Assembly: GCA_038884575.1 (NCBI GenBank) | Contig: JAWABQ010000001.1 | Location: forward strand, 1-64,000 | Direction: 5' to 3' | From: JAWAAW01 sp038884575 | GTDB taxonomy: Archaea; Nanobdellota; Nanobdellia; Woesearchaeales; ARS49 | Length of the DNA: 64,000 nt | In this document: piece by piece, positions 16,770 through 24,277 of the stretch | Numbering within the stretch: position 1 is the first letter of the stretch | Layout of the letters: each line of letters starts with the position of its first letter | Program-made: the position numbers and the translations under genes | Notes under the pieces: model-generated | Seen by the model: the letters and a program-made list of their open reading frames with translations, nothing else | What the model was told of the DNA's origin: nothing | Database searches by the model: none

Positions 16770-17750
16770 TCAGAACAAATCGCTTGCCAGCGCTGCAGCG
16801 CCAGTGATGCCGAGTTTTTCGTTTTTCACGACATATACTGGGATTCTCCTCATCAACGGCGACAGCCTGCCCTTGTTCCTGAAGCTCTTCAGGAACGAGC
16901 TTTTCTTAAGAAGGGCTGCATGGTTGCGCACAAGCCCGCCTATTATGTAAACCCCGCCAAATGCCATTGCCTGCATTGCAAGGTTGCCGGCTTCTGCGCC
17001 AAGGACAGAAAAGAACAAATCTGCGGTCATCCTGCAAAGCTTGTCAGTGCGTGAATACCTCATTATTATCGAAGGCTTTTTTGCGCCTTTTGCGTTCAGA
17101 GCAGCCCTGACTGCGGATGACTCCTTTGCATAGCCGCCTTTTTTAAGAAACTCATAAACATTCATAATGCCTGGCCCTGACAGGATTCGCTCATTGCTTA
17201 CGTGACCGAATTTCTTCATGAGGAACTTCAGAAGCTCAATCTCTGTCTCGTTCTGCGGGGCAAAGTCCTGGTGGCCGCCCTCTGACGGCACAACTATGGC
17301 ATCGCCGCCATGCTGGGCAATGATTGCCTCGCCAAGCCCTGTGCCAGGACCGAAAAGCGCCTTGTTTGCCAAACCGTCATAATCGCCGCGCTGGATTACA
17401 AAAAGGTCCTTGCGCTTGATCGCGTCAATTCCGTGGGCGTGCGCAACAAAATCATTGACTATCGTTGTGCGGGGGATGCCTATTTTTTTGCTGAGCTGCG
17501 CAACATCAATCTTCCATGGAAGGTTTGTCGCCTTGCAGACCCCTTCAATGACAGGACCTGCAATGCCAAAAGCTGCTGCGCGCGGGTGGGCGTCTGTCGC
17601 ATCAAGGAAAACCTTGACTATCTGCCAGAGGTTGTCAAAATTCTTGTTCTCAAAACAGTCAAGGGACAGGGTTGAGAAGCTCCTGTTCTCAATGCTGTAA
17701 AGCCCAAGCCTTGTCTTTGTTCCGCCGACATCGCCTGCAAGCACTATCAT
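16770..17750 (-). CDS. glk: Glucokinase (bacterial Glk type)
   Basis: A 326-residue ASKHA-fold kinase that phosphorylates glucose with ATP. The phosphate-binding motif LAGDVGGTKTRLGLY is at the N-terminus, with FGIAGPVIEG near 65, VNDFVAHAHGI near 100 (catalytic Asp), GPGTGLGEA near 137 and EGGHQDFAP near 158. It matches the PF02685 family more than ROK kinases. The ATG at 17748-17750 overlaps the stop of the upstream yjbQ-like gene (ATGA), which argues against a longer start. It is the last gene of a three-gene operon. This type is usual in bacteria, so lateral origin is possible. Confidence 0.9.
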   Translation of the reverse strand: MIVLAGDVGGTKTRLGLYSIENRSFSTLSLDCFENKNFDNLWQIVKVFLDATDAHPRAAAFGIAGPVIEGVCKATNLPWKIDVAQLSKKIGIPRTTIVNDFVAHAHGIDAIKRKDLFVIQRGDYDGLANKALFGPGTGLGEAIIAQHGGDAIVVPSEGGHQDFAPQNETEIELLKFLMKKFGHVSNERILSGPGIMNVYEFLKKGGYAKESSAVRAALNAKGAKKPSIIMRYSRTDKLCRMTADLFFSVLGAEAGNLAMQAMAFGGVYIIGGLVRNHAALLKKSSFLKSFRNKGRLSPLMRRIPVYVVKNEKLGITGAAALASDLF

Positions 17751-18160
17751 TCTCCCACCACCTTCACAACAACCCGTTTCTTCCTTTGGCCGTCCCACTC
17801 GCCATAAAATACCCTCTGCCACGGCCCCAAATCAAGAGTTTTATTGCTTACGGGTATAAAAACCTGATGGTTCATAAGGAGGGACTTGATGTGCGCATTG
17901 CCGTTGTCCTCGCCTGTTGCGTTATGGCGCCAGTCCTTTTCAGGCGGGGCGATTTTGTCAAGAAGCTCCAAAAGGTCCTTGTGGAGCCCTTCCTCGTTGT
18001 CATTGATGAAAACGCTTGCAGTGGTGTGCATTGCGCTGACAATGCAAAATCCTTCCCTTATCCCTGACTTGGCAACAATCCTCTCAACCTCTTTCGTGAT
18101 GTGGATTATTTCCCTGCGCTCTTTTGTGTCAAACCACAAGTATTCAGTATGAGTTTTCAA
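17747..18160 (-). CDS. YjbQ/UPF0047 family protein
   Basis: A protein of about 137 residues of the small YjbQ family (secondary thiamine-phosphate synthase-like). The conserved parts are SAMHTTASVFINDNEEGLHKDL near 50 and HIKSLLMNHQVFIPVSNKTLDLGPWQRVFYGEWDG near 90-125. I prefer the TTG at 18158-18160, because GGGGTGG lies just upstream and the length then matches the family; an earlier TTG at 18185-18187 overlaps the preceding stop. It is the second gene of the operon with the small protein at 18184-18456 and glk. Confidence 0.85.
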   Translation of the reverse strand: MKTHTEYLWFDTKERREIIHITKEVERIVAKSGIREGFCIVSAMHTTASVFINDNEEGLHKDLLELLDKIAPPEKDWRHNATGEDNGNAHIKSLLMNHQVFIPVSNKTLDLGPWQRVFYGEWDGQRKKRVVVKVVGE

Positions 18161-18183
18161 CTTCCACCCCCTCAGCTTTAACT

Positions 18184-18456
18184 TCAATAAAGCTCTATCC
18201 TTGGCTCTTTCTCTTTCTTTTCAACCGGAACTTCTGCGAGCGTGCTTTGCTGTGCAGGGGCATTGTCGCCGAACAGGTTGCCGAATGCAGCAGCAGGGCT
18301 TGCCTCTGGCCGGGCTTGCGTGTCGCTGAACAATGACGGGCTTGGAGAGTCAAAAATATTCCTTGAGCCCTCGTGCTCAACCAATGACTGCAAAAGCCTT
18401 ATTGCCTTCCTTATGTCCTCCTTAGAATCAGCAGCAGTATCAATCGAGATTTTCAT
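18184..18456 (-). CDS. Small conserved-looking protein, 90 aa
   Basis: The N-terminal 35 residues form a strand and helix (MKISIDTAADSKEDIRKAIRLLQSLVEHEG), followed by a disordered Ser/Pro/Ala-rich region and an acidic end. This short motif looks like a common small DPANN protein, but I know no function. A TATA-like box at 18476-18488 sits 27 bases before the ATG, making this the leading gene of the operon with yjbQ and glk. Confidence 0.65.
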   Translation of the reverse strand: MKISIDTAADSKEDIRKAIRLLQSLVEHEGSRNIFDSPSPSLFSDTQARPEASPAAAFGNLFGDNAPAQQSTLAEVPVEKKEKEPRIELY

Positions 18457-18542
18457 GGGCTTAATGCTGCTGCTTGAGTATATATAGTTTTCGTGAAGAA
18501 AAATCAGTAAAGCTTAAATACTAGTATACTATTTACCATACC

Positions 18543-18597
18543 CGTTCGCGTGAGAGAAGGAACAGTGTGGGACTAGCTATCACGTGAGAGAGCAACC
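18543..18597 (+). promoter_or_regulatory. Leader with two CGTGAGAGA repeats
   Basis: A TATA-like CTTAAATAC at 18513-18521 predicts transcription start near 18543. The resulting leader of about 55 bases holds CGTGAGAGA twice, at 18549-18557 and 18583-18591, spaced 34 bases apart. Most genes here have no leader, so this one may carry a control site. Confidence 0.4.
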
Positions 18598-18900
18598 GTG
18601 ACAGACGACATTGAAAAAAAAGTTGCGGGAACAGAAGAAATTCAAAACGGAATTCTTAAAACCAGAAGCCACCTGGTTCTGAACGTCAAAGGGGATAATT
18701 ACTCATTCCCATTGGAATACAATTATGACAGCCTGCGATGGTACCAGGGCAAGCACAGAGAAGCATATGCCGCAATAATGAGCGACGGCAGAAAAATTGA
18801 GCAGCGCAGGGAACTAAGAAACAACTACAGGGAATATTGCCGAACAGAACTGCGCCGCAAAAAAGAAATTGCAGAATTTAAAATATGGAGATGGGCGTAA
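18598..18900 (+). CDS. Hypothetical protein, 100 aa
   Basis: I do not recognise this protein. It starts with GTG, is soluble, and has an N-terminal part with GILKTRSHLVLNVKGDNYSFPLEYNY followed by a very basic C-terminal helix rich in Arg and Lys (RRELRNNYREYCRTELRRKKEI), which could bind nucleic acid. It has an unusual 55-base leader with direct repeats. No partner gene is adjacent on its strand. Confidence 0.55.
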   Translation: MTDDIEKKVAGTEEIQNGILKTRSHLVLNVKGDNYSFPLEYNYDSLRWYQGKHREAYAAIMSDGRKIEQRRELRNNYREYCRTELRRKKEIAEFKIWRWA

Positions 18901-18937
18901 AAAACAAGGACGCATAATCTTCTTTTAACGCCTTTCC

Positions 18938-20089
18938 TCACAAGGTTGTTTCTTTTATCGTGATTATTGCACCAATTACAAACGCAACAACAATCAGCGC
19001 TATCGGAACAAGCCCCACCCTGACCTCGTATTCGGGCTTTCTCTGACCATACCTTCTTGCCTTCCAATAAGTCAGAAGAAGCAAGATGCCCTCAAGACCC
19101 CCTGCCAAGGCACCTGTCAGACCAAGAATCTTGATGAAAGAATGAATTCCTGCAAGAATCAAAAGCACAGGAACTGACAAAGTCAGCACAAATGAAAGCA
19201 ATGGCTTAATCCCATAGTCATACTCATACATTTCCTTCAGCCCAAGCCCTATGGCAATAAAACTGGTCGCCATTGCCATGACGGCAAACAGGTTCACTAT
19301 CAAAAGCGGGACAAAACCCATAAGGCGCCCAATTCCCACATTGGCAACCTCAGTAGTGTAATACCCAGTCACGCCAACAACTGCAAATCCGAAAAGAGCA
19401 TACGCAATCAGAGGAATAATGCTGCCAATTATTATTGCCCTTTTCATGTCCTTCAGATGCCCTGAAAGCTCCTCGCGCATCTCAGGAATTGCAATCGCGC
19501 CGAGAAATGCAAAAAGTATCACACCATACGGAACAAAAAACTTTGAGATGTCAAAATGCATCAAGTGCGAAGGATCAAAAAACCGCGAGGACACCATCAG
19601 CACCAGAATAATGAAAAGCGCAGAAAACTTTATTCCTGACAGGACAAGCTCTGAAAACCCAACAACCATAAGCCCCCTATAAATGATAAAGCTTCCTATG
19701 GCAAAAAAGACAGCGCTCCACACCCAAGGATTTCCGCCAAAAACCTCTGCCAATGAACGCCCCTCACCAATAATGTAAGCCATAAGCGCGCCGTAGTTTC
19801 CAACAATCATTGCCACAGTCATCAAACGCCTTCCCCTATCACCAAGATAAATACCCACGTAGCCTGTAAGCTGGTGAAGCCCTTTCGTCCTAAGAACCAC
19901 CTCACCAATGCAGAGGTTGATGGTAAGGATTACGGTGCCAAGCAGCAAAAGCACAAGAAGCCCGGTCAAAAATCCTGCCTTTGCCATCACGTAAGGAATG
20001 CCAAGGACCCCTGCGCCGATAATCGTGCCTATTAATGTCGCAGTCGCCTCGTACGCATGAAGTCTTTGCACGCTCTTTTTTTCTCTCAA
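18938..20089 (-). CDS. Amino acid permease (APC superfamily, aromatic/Ser transporter-like)
   Basis: A 383-residue protein with about 11 membrane segments. The first one carries the substrate-site motif IGTIIGAGVLGIPYVMAKAG (about 20-39), as in the HAAAP/SdaC/TyrP group. A later segment has FLGAIAIPEMREEL, where a conserved Glu follows Pro. It probably imports amino acids with a cation. The TTG at 20087-20089 directly abuts the end of tRNA-Pro; an in-frame GTG at 20069-20071 is an alternative start. No separate promoter is visible, so it may be expressed by read-through from the tRNA. Confidence 0.85.
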   Translation of the reverse strand: MREKKSVQRLHAYEATATLIGTIIGAGVLGIPYVMAKAGFLTGLLVLLLLGTVILTINLCIGEVVLRTKGLHQLTGYVGIYLGDRGRRLMTVAMIVGNYGALMAYIIGEGRSLAEVFGGNPWVWSAVFFAIGSFIIYRGLMVVGFSELVLSGIKFSALFIILVLMVSSRFFDPSHLMHFDISKFFVPYGVILFAFLGAIAIPEMREELSGHLKDMKRAIIIGSIIPLIAYALFGFAVVGVTGYYTTEVANVGIGRLMGFVPLLIVNLFAVMAMATSFIAIGLGLKEMYEYDYGIKPLLSFVLTLSVPVLLILAGIHSFIKILGLTGALAGGLEGILLLLTYWKARRYGQRKPEYEVRVGLVPIALIVVAFVIGAIITIKETTL

Positions 20090-20187
20090 TGGGGCTACCC
20101 GGATTTGAACCGGGGTCGCAACGTTTTTCTCACTGGCAACATGCCAAGTCCCGAACGTTGAATCATACCAAGCTAGACCATAGCCCC
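20090..20187 (-). tRNA. tRNA-Pro (CGG) with a 25-base intron
   Basis: Acceptor GGGGCTA/TAGCCCC, discriminator A, T-arm CCCGG-TTCAAAT-CCGGG. The anticodon stem CAACG/CGTTG closes only if 25 bases at 20125-20149 are removed after position 37, leaving loop TTCGGGA with anticodon CGG. The intron can form TGGCA/TGCCA, giving a bulge-helix-bulge-like target for the archaeal splicing endonuclease. Confidence 0.9.
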
Positions 20188-20224
20188 TTGGTAATAATAC
20201 GCTCTTTAACCGGGCTTAAAAAGA

Positions 20225-20773
20225 TTACGAATCCTTTCGTCCGTACAATGCCTCAAGCACCCTTGCCCAGCCGTGCGGATTCCACCACGTCTTTTCTTCC
20301 AAATGCAAAGTCCACTCAATGCCATCACGCGGGTCCTTTAAACGTTCAAGCTCAATAACATACTGGTTTGCGCTATCAGAAGGAATACAGTCATAATGGG
20401 CAAGAAGGCACAAGTGCATAAAACGCTCATAAAGCGGCTTTTTGACTTGGTCCCTGTTTTTAGAAACTTCAAGCACTTTATTCAGCCTGTAAATATGCGC
20501 TTTCATATCCACCATGCGGTGCTTCATGGCCTGAGAAACATCAACAACCTCACCTTCATTCTCATGAAACAAATCATAAAACTGCTCAAAATATTCCTTA
20601 GTAACAGCATTTACAAGGTCAGGATTGCTCTGAACAACAGCAGCAGGACTGCCGTGCTCTTGAAGCATATACCCGAAAATTTCTGCAAAATCATCAATAA
20701 CAACAAGCCCGTCCTTAGGCGCAACTATCTTTTTTTTGCAAACCATGCACGGCCAGTCTGGAAATTCTGCCAT
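20225..20773 (-). CDS. Hypothetical protein with N-terminal CxxC, 182 aa
   Basis: I do not recognise this family. The N-terminus FPDWPCMVCKKKIVAPKDGLVVIDD resembles half of a zinc knuckle, and the rest is helical (EQFYDLFHENEGEVVDVSQAMKHRMVDM, and a His/Cys-containing FMHLCLLAHYDC). A C-terminal WTLHLEEKTWWNPHGWARVLEALY is aromatic-rich. A TATA-like box at 20792-20804 between it and tRNA-Val supports a separate leaderless start. Confidence 0.65.
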   Translation of the reverse strand: MAEFPDWPCMVCKKKIVAPKDGLVVIDDFAEIFGYMLQEHGSPAAVVQSNPDLVNAVTKEYFEQFYDLFHENEGEVVDVSQAMKHRMVDMKAHIYRLNKVLEVSKNRDQVKKPLYERFMHLCLLAHYDCIPSDSANQYVIELERLKDPRDGIEWTLHLEEKTWWNPHGWARVLEALYGRKDS

Positions 20774-20807
20774 GATTTTGCTAACTTAACACTTGTTATA
20801 AAGCTTA

Positions 20808-20880
20808 TGAGCCCGCCCGGATTCGAACCGGGGACATCCTCCCTGTGAAGGAGGCATCATAGCCGCTAGATCACGGGCTC
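20808..20880 (-). tRNA. tRNA-Val (CAC)
   Basis: A 73-base cloverleaf: acceptor GAGCCCG/CGGGCTC, anticodon arm CCTCC-TTCACAG-GGAGG with anticodon CAC, T-arm CCCGG-TTCGAAT-CCGGG, discriminator A. There is no intron. Confidence 0.95.
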
Positions 20881-20916
20881 ATATTTAAAGATGCAAGCAA
20901 CAACTGTTTTAAAAAG

Positions 20917-21717
20917 TTATGTGAATAACCGCTGATAATTCAGAAGTATGTTGTTCGCGACCTCCTCTTCTGTAAAGCCCTTGATTGTTGCAATTCGCTT
21001 TATTGTCAGCGCGACATTGGCAGGCTCGTTGCGCTCCCTTGCAACAGGGCCAAGCCACGGAGCGTCTGTCTCTGTCAAAAGCTGGTTGATGCCGAGAGTT
21101 TGCACAACAGTCTCAAAATGCTGCAAACGATAAATAACAGGCGGAATCGAACAGCACCAACCACCATCATTAATGCGCTTGAGCAGGCTTTTCCTGCCGT
21201 GAAAACAGTGAAAAACAACGTTCTTTAATTTGCTTGATTCAATCATTTCAACACAGTCAGCCTCTGCTTTTCTTGAATGGATGATTAACGGCTTGTTTAT
21301 TTTTTCACAGAACCCAATTATTTTCTGGAAGTTTTCCTTCATTTTCCTGATTATTTCAGGGTCTGTTACTTCTGAATAATCCAAGCCCGCCTCGCCTATT
21401 CCGACACAGGAATCCTTGTTCTTCTTCATCCATTCCAATTCTGCATCAAGATCAAAATTGCCTCCCCTCGTTATTCCGCACTCATCAGGAGCTTCAGAAT
21501 AAATGTTCAAGGCATCAAGCGGATAAGCGCCAAAAGTACACCCAATAATATCAGGATATTTCTTTGAAAGCTCAAGCACCTCCCTGTTCGCAGGCGGGCC
21601 AGTGCCAGAACAAATGATTTTCACAACACCTGCCTTTTTTGCACGCCCAATCACTTCAGGAAGGTCTTTTGCAAAATCCCTGTGGTTCAGGTGGCAGTGC
21701 ACGTCAACAAGCTTCAT
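20917..21717 (-). CDS. TatD family metal-dependent hydrolase
   Basis: A 266-residue TIM-barrel hydrolase of the TatD group, known for 3'-5' exonuclease activity on DNA and RNA. Metal ligands are visible as VDVHCHLNH near residue 7, GIGEAGLDYSEV near 101, PLIIHSRKAE near 145, VFHCFHG near 170 and TETDAPW near 215. The gene diverges from dys and seems to share a single palindromic TATA-like box with it. Confidence 0.93.
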   Translation of the reverse strand: MKLVDVHCHLNHRDFAKDLPEVIGRAKKAGVVKIICSGTGPPANREVLELSKKYPDIIGCTFGAYPLDALNIYSEAPDECGITRGGNFDLDAELEWMKKNKDSCVGIGEAGLDYSEVTDPEIIRKMKENFQKIIGFCEKINKPLIIHSRKAEADCVEMIESSKLKNVVFHCFHGRKSLLKRINDGGWCCSIPPVIYRLQHFETVVQTLGINQLLTETDAPWLGPVARERNEPANVALTIKRIATIKGFTEEEVANNILLNYQRLFT

Positions 21718-21739
21718 AATCCTGATTTTAGCACGAAGA

Positions 21740-21745
21740 TTTAAA
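21740..21745. promoter_or_regulatory. Shared TTTAAA box between tatD and dys
   Basis: The only AT-rich box in the 53-base gap. It is palindromic and lies about 26 bases from the tatD ATG and about 28 from the dys ATG, so it could serve both leaderless genes. Confidence 0.5.
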
Positions 21746-21770
21746 AACCTTCCCTCGATGGCTTTAAAGC

Positions 21771-22757
21771 ATGGATAATAACCTGCAGAAGGGAAAAGAG
21801 AATGTCCTCAGGGAGTCAGAAGAACCGCAAGGGCCTGAAATACACGGCTATAATTTTGACAAAGGCGTTGACTACGACAAGCTACTTGACAGCTTTGCAA
21901 CAACAGGTTTCCAGGCATCACATCTTGCAAGGGCAATTGAAATCATAAACAAGATGCGCGAGGAAAAATGCACAATATACCTCGGTTATACCAGCAACCT
22001 CGTTACCTCGGGGCTCAGGGACATTTTCCGTTATCTTGTGCAGAACAAGATGGTAGACATACTCGTGACCACAGCAGGAGGGATTGAGGAAGACATAATC
22101 AAGTGCATAAAGCCATTCATCCTCGGCAGGTTTGACGCAGACGGCAAAGAACTCAGGGAAAAGGGAATCAACCGCGCAGGAAACATCTACATTCCAAACT
22201 CGCGATACTGCAGGTTTGAGGACTTCCTTGTCCCAATACTTGAAAAGCTTGCTCTGGAGCAGAAAGAAACAGGGCAAATACTGACTCCATCAGAGCTCGT
22301 CTGGCGGCTCGGAAAAGAAATAAACAATCCGGAAAGCATTTATTACTGGGCCCAGAAGAACAACATCCCTGTCTACTGCCCTGCAATAACAGACGGAAGC
22401 ATTGGCGACATGCTTTACTTCTTCAGCTTCAAGCACCCAGAATTCAAGCTTGACATTGCGCGAGACATGAAAAAATACAATGACTTCACCCTCAACGCCA
22501 AAAAAACAGGCCTTATTATCCTCGGGGCAAGCCTCATAAAGCACAGCATCCTCAACGCAAACATGCTAAGGAACGGGTGCAATTATGCTGTTTACATCAA
22601 CAACTCGCAGGAATTCGATGGCTCAGACGCAGGAGCCAGGCCAGAGGAAGCAGTCAGCTGGGGAAAAATAGCCCCGGAAGCGCGCTCAATAAAGGTCTTT
22701 GGCGACGCAACAATACTCTTCCCATTAATTGTGGCAAAGACTTTTGCAAAGAAATAA
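21771..22757 (+). CDS. Deoxyhypusine synthase
   Basis: A 328-residue enzyme that moves the butylamine group of spermidine onto a lysine of initiation factor aIF5A, the first step of hypusine formation. The family core is clear: YLGYTSNLVTSGLRDIFRYL near 65, LVTTAGGIEEDIIKCI near 95, and the C-terminal active-site stretch FDGSDAGARPEEAVSWGKI, whose Lys is the catalytic nucleophile. Its stop is followed directly by the stop of the convergent exchanger gene. Confidence 0.95.
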   Translation: MDNNLQKGKENVLRESEEPQGPEIHGYNFDKGVDYDKLLDSFATTGFQASHLARAIEIINKMREEKCTIYLGYTSNLVTSGLRDIFRYLVQNKMVDILVTTAGGIEEDIIKCIKPFILGRFDADGKELREKGINRAGNIYIPNSRYCRFEDFLVPILEKLALEQKETGQILTPSELVWRLGKEINNPESIYYWAQKNNIPVYCPAITDGSIGDMLYFFSFKHPEFKLDIARDMKKYNDFTLNAKKTGLIILGASLIKHSILNANMLRNGCNYAVYINNSQEFDGSDAGARPEEAVSWGKIAPEARSIKVFGDATILFPLIVAKTFAKK

Positions 22758-23717
22758 TCACGCAATCTTCCAGATTTCTATTGCGATAAAGGCAGCATAA
22801 TAGCCGAGGAACAGCAGGCCGTGCTTCCAGGTGAGGACTTTTTTGCGCATGAGGAGCATAAGTGTTGTTATGCTCAGGGAAAGGAAGATAAAGGCGTTTA
22901 TCACTGTCAGGACATTGACAGGCAGGGGCTTGATTAGCGCGAGCAGGCCGAAGAAAAGCAGGAACTCTATCATAAGGCTGCCGAGAAGGTCGCCGAGCCC
23001 GATTGCAGCATGAGCCTTGAACAGGGAGCGCAGCTCAACAGCAATGTCAGGCATTGTCGTGCCCACGCCTATCACTGTAAGCGCAATGAAATAAGCAGGA
23101 ATGTCAAACGCCCTTGCCAGATTCACGCTGCTGAACACAAGCCACCTGCCTGCAAGCAGTATTGCGGCAAGGCAGCCAACAAACACAAACACATCCCTCC
23201 ATATCGTCTTAAGCCTGACATTTTTCCTCATCTTTCCAAGCGTGCCCTCAAGGCGCCAGAGATTTGTCATGTAAAGCCCAAATGCAATAAGCAAAAGCAC
23301 GCCATCAACCCTGCTAAGCTCGCCATCCAATGCCAAAAGCAGCGGAAGCATAAGGGCTGCCCACATAAGCAGCTTCTGCCTTGAAAAAATGCCTGCCTCA
23401 AGCGAGGTGCGCTTTCCAAGCAGAGCAAGAATTCCAAGCGCAAAGCCGATGTGCACCATGTTTGTGCCAATAATGGCGCCAAAACCAACATCAGCCCCTC
23501 CGCTTATGAACCCTGTGACAGAGCTTATGATTTCAGGCGAGCTGGCAGCCATGGCAACAACCACGAGCCCGATGATTGCATCGCTAAGCCCGAGCTTGTG
23601 GGCATAGCTCGAAATCCCCTCAACCAAAAGGTCTGCCGCCTTGAACATTATGAAAAGGCTTGCCACAACTATAAGCGTATGGAAAAGGACAGGGTTGCCA
23701 TAAAGCCATTCGAGCAT
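22758..23717 (-). CDS. Sodium/calcium exchanger family membrane protein (CaCA)
   Basis: A protein of about 319 residues and roughly ten membrane segments with two inverted alpha repeats. The first is AMAASSPEIISSVTGF...GTNMVHIGFALG and the second is VIGVGTTMPDIAVELRSL...LGDLLGSLMIEF. This is the ion-binding pattern of YrbG/CaCA exchangers, although the usual Asn of GSN is Thr-Asn in one repeat and Ser-Leu in the other, so ion selectivity is uncertain. I chose the ATG at 23715-23717. A longer frame to 23891 would run through the promoter of the divergent gene and encodes no family-like sequence. Confidence 0.85.
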   Translation of the reverse strand: MLEWLYGNPVLFHTLIVVASLFIMFKAADLLVEGISSYAHKLGLSDAIIGLVVVAMAASSPEIISSVTGFISGGADVGFGAIIGTNMVHIGFALGILALLGKRTSLEAGIFSRQKLLMWAALMLPLLLALDGELSRVDGVLLLIAFGLYMTNLWRLEGTLGKMRKNVRLKTIWRDVFVFVGCLAAILLAGRWLVFSSVNLARAFDIPAYFIALTVIGVGTTMPDIAVELRSLFKAHAAIGLGDLLGSLMIEFLLFFGLLALIKPLPVNVLTVINAFIFLSLSITTLMLLMRKKVLTWKHGLLFLGYYAAFIAIEIWKIA

Positions 23718-23843
23718 ATGCTTGAGGTTTGCAGAAGGATATTTAAATACTGCGCTCAGCGCAAGCTTTAAAAATACCCCCAAGGTATTTGAATCCAAGC
23801 CTTTATAAGCGGCTGACAGGTTAAAACGAACGGGTGATTGTAA

Positions 23844-24260
23844 ATGACAGTCGTAGGATTGCAAATAAACAAGATAGTTGTTGAGAAGCACGCACCTGCA
23901 AAGGGCAAAATCAGCGTCAACAACAATGTGGCTGTAAAGGATGTTGAAAAAACAGAGCTTGTATTCGGCAACTCAAAGCAGGACGCAATAAAGTTCACTT
24001 TTGAGTTCAAGGCATCATATGAGCCAAAGATTGCAACAATGACCTTTGAGGGAAACCTCACTTACTTTGACACCCCTCAGGCAATTGATGAAATAATCAA
24101 GGGGTGGAAGAAGGACAAGAAGGTCACCCCTGAAATAATGTCAGGAGTGCTGAACCAGATACTCACAAAGTGCAATGTTGAGGCATTGCTTTTGAGCAGG
24201 GAAGTCAACCTTCCCCCGCCAATCCCAATGCCCCGGGTCAAGGTGGGTGCTGTAAAATAA
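23844..24260 (+). CDS. Conserved-looking beta-rich protein of unknown function, 138 aa
   Basis: The protein starts with KIVVEKHAPAKGKISVNNNVAVKDVEK, continues with FTFEFKASYEPKIATMTFEGNLTY and ends with a helix and NVEALLLSREVNLPPPIPMPRVK. The strand-rich body, single helix and Pro-rich end resemble the SecB-like chaperone fold, but this is only a shape comparison. A TATA-like CTTTATAAG near 23801-23809 and a GGGTGATTG site at 23832-23840 give it a short leader with a ribosome site. It sits 17 bases upstream of cdc48, which makes a role in protein quality control possible. Confidence 0.65.
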   Translation: MTVVGLQINKIVVEKHAPAKGKISVNNNVAVKDVEKTELVFGNSKQDAIKFTFEFKASYEPKIATMTFEGNLTYFDTPQAIDEIIKGWKKDKKVTPEIMSGVLNQILTKCNVEALLLSREVNLPPPIPMPRVKVGAVK

Positions 24261-24277
24261 GGGGTTCTGGCAGGATA

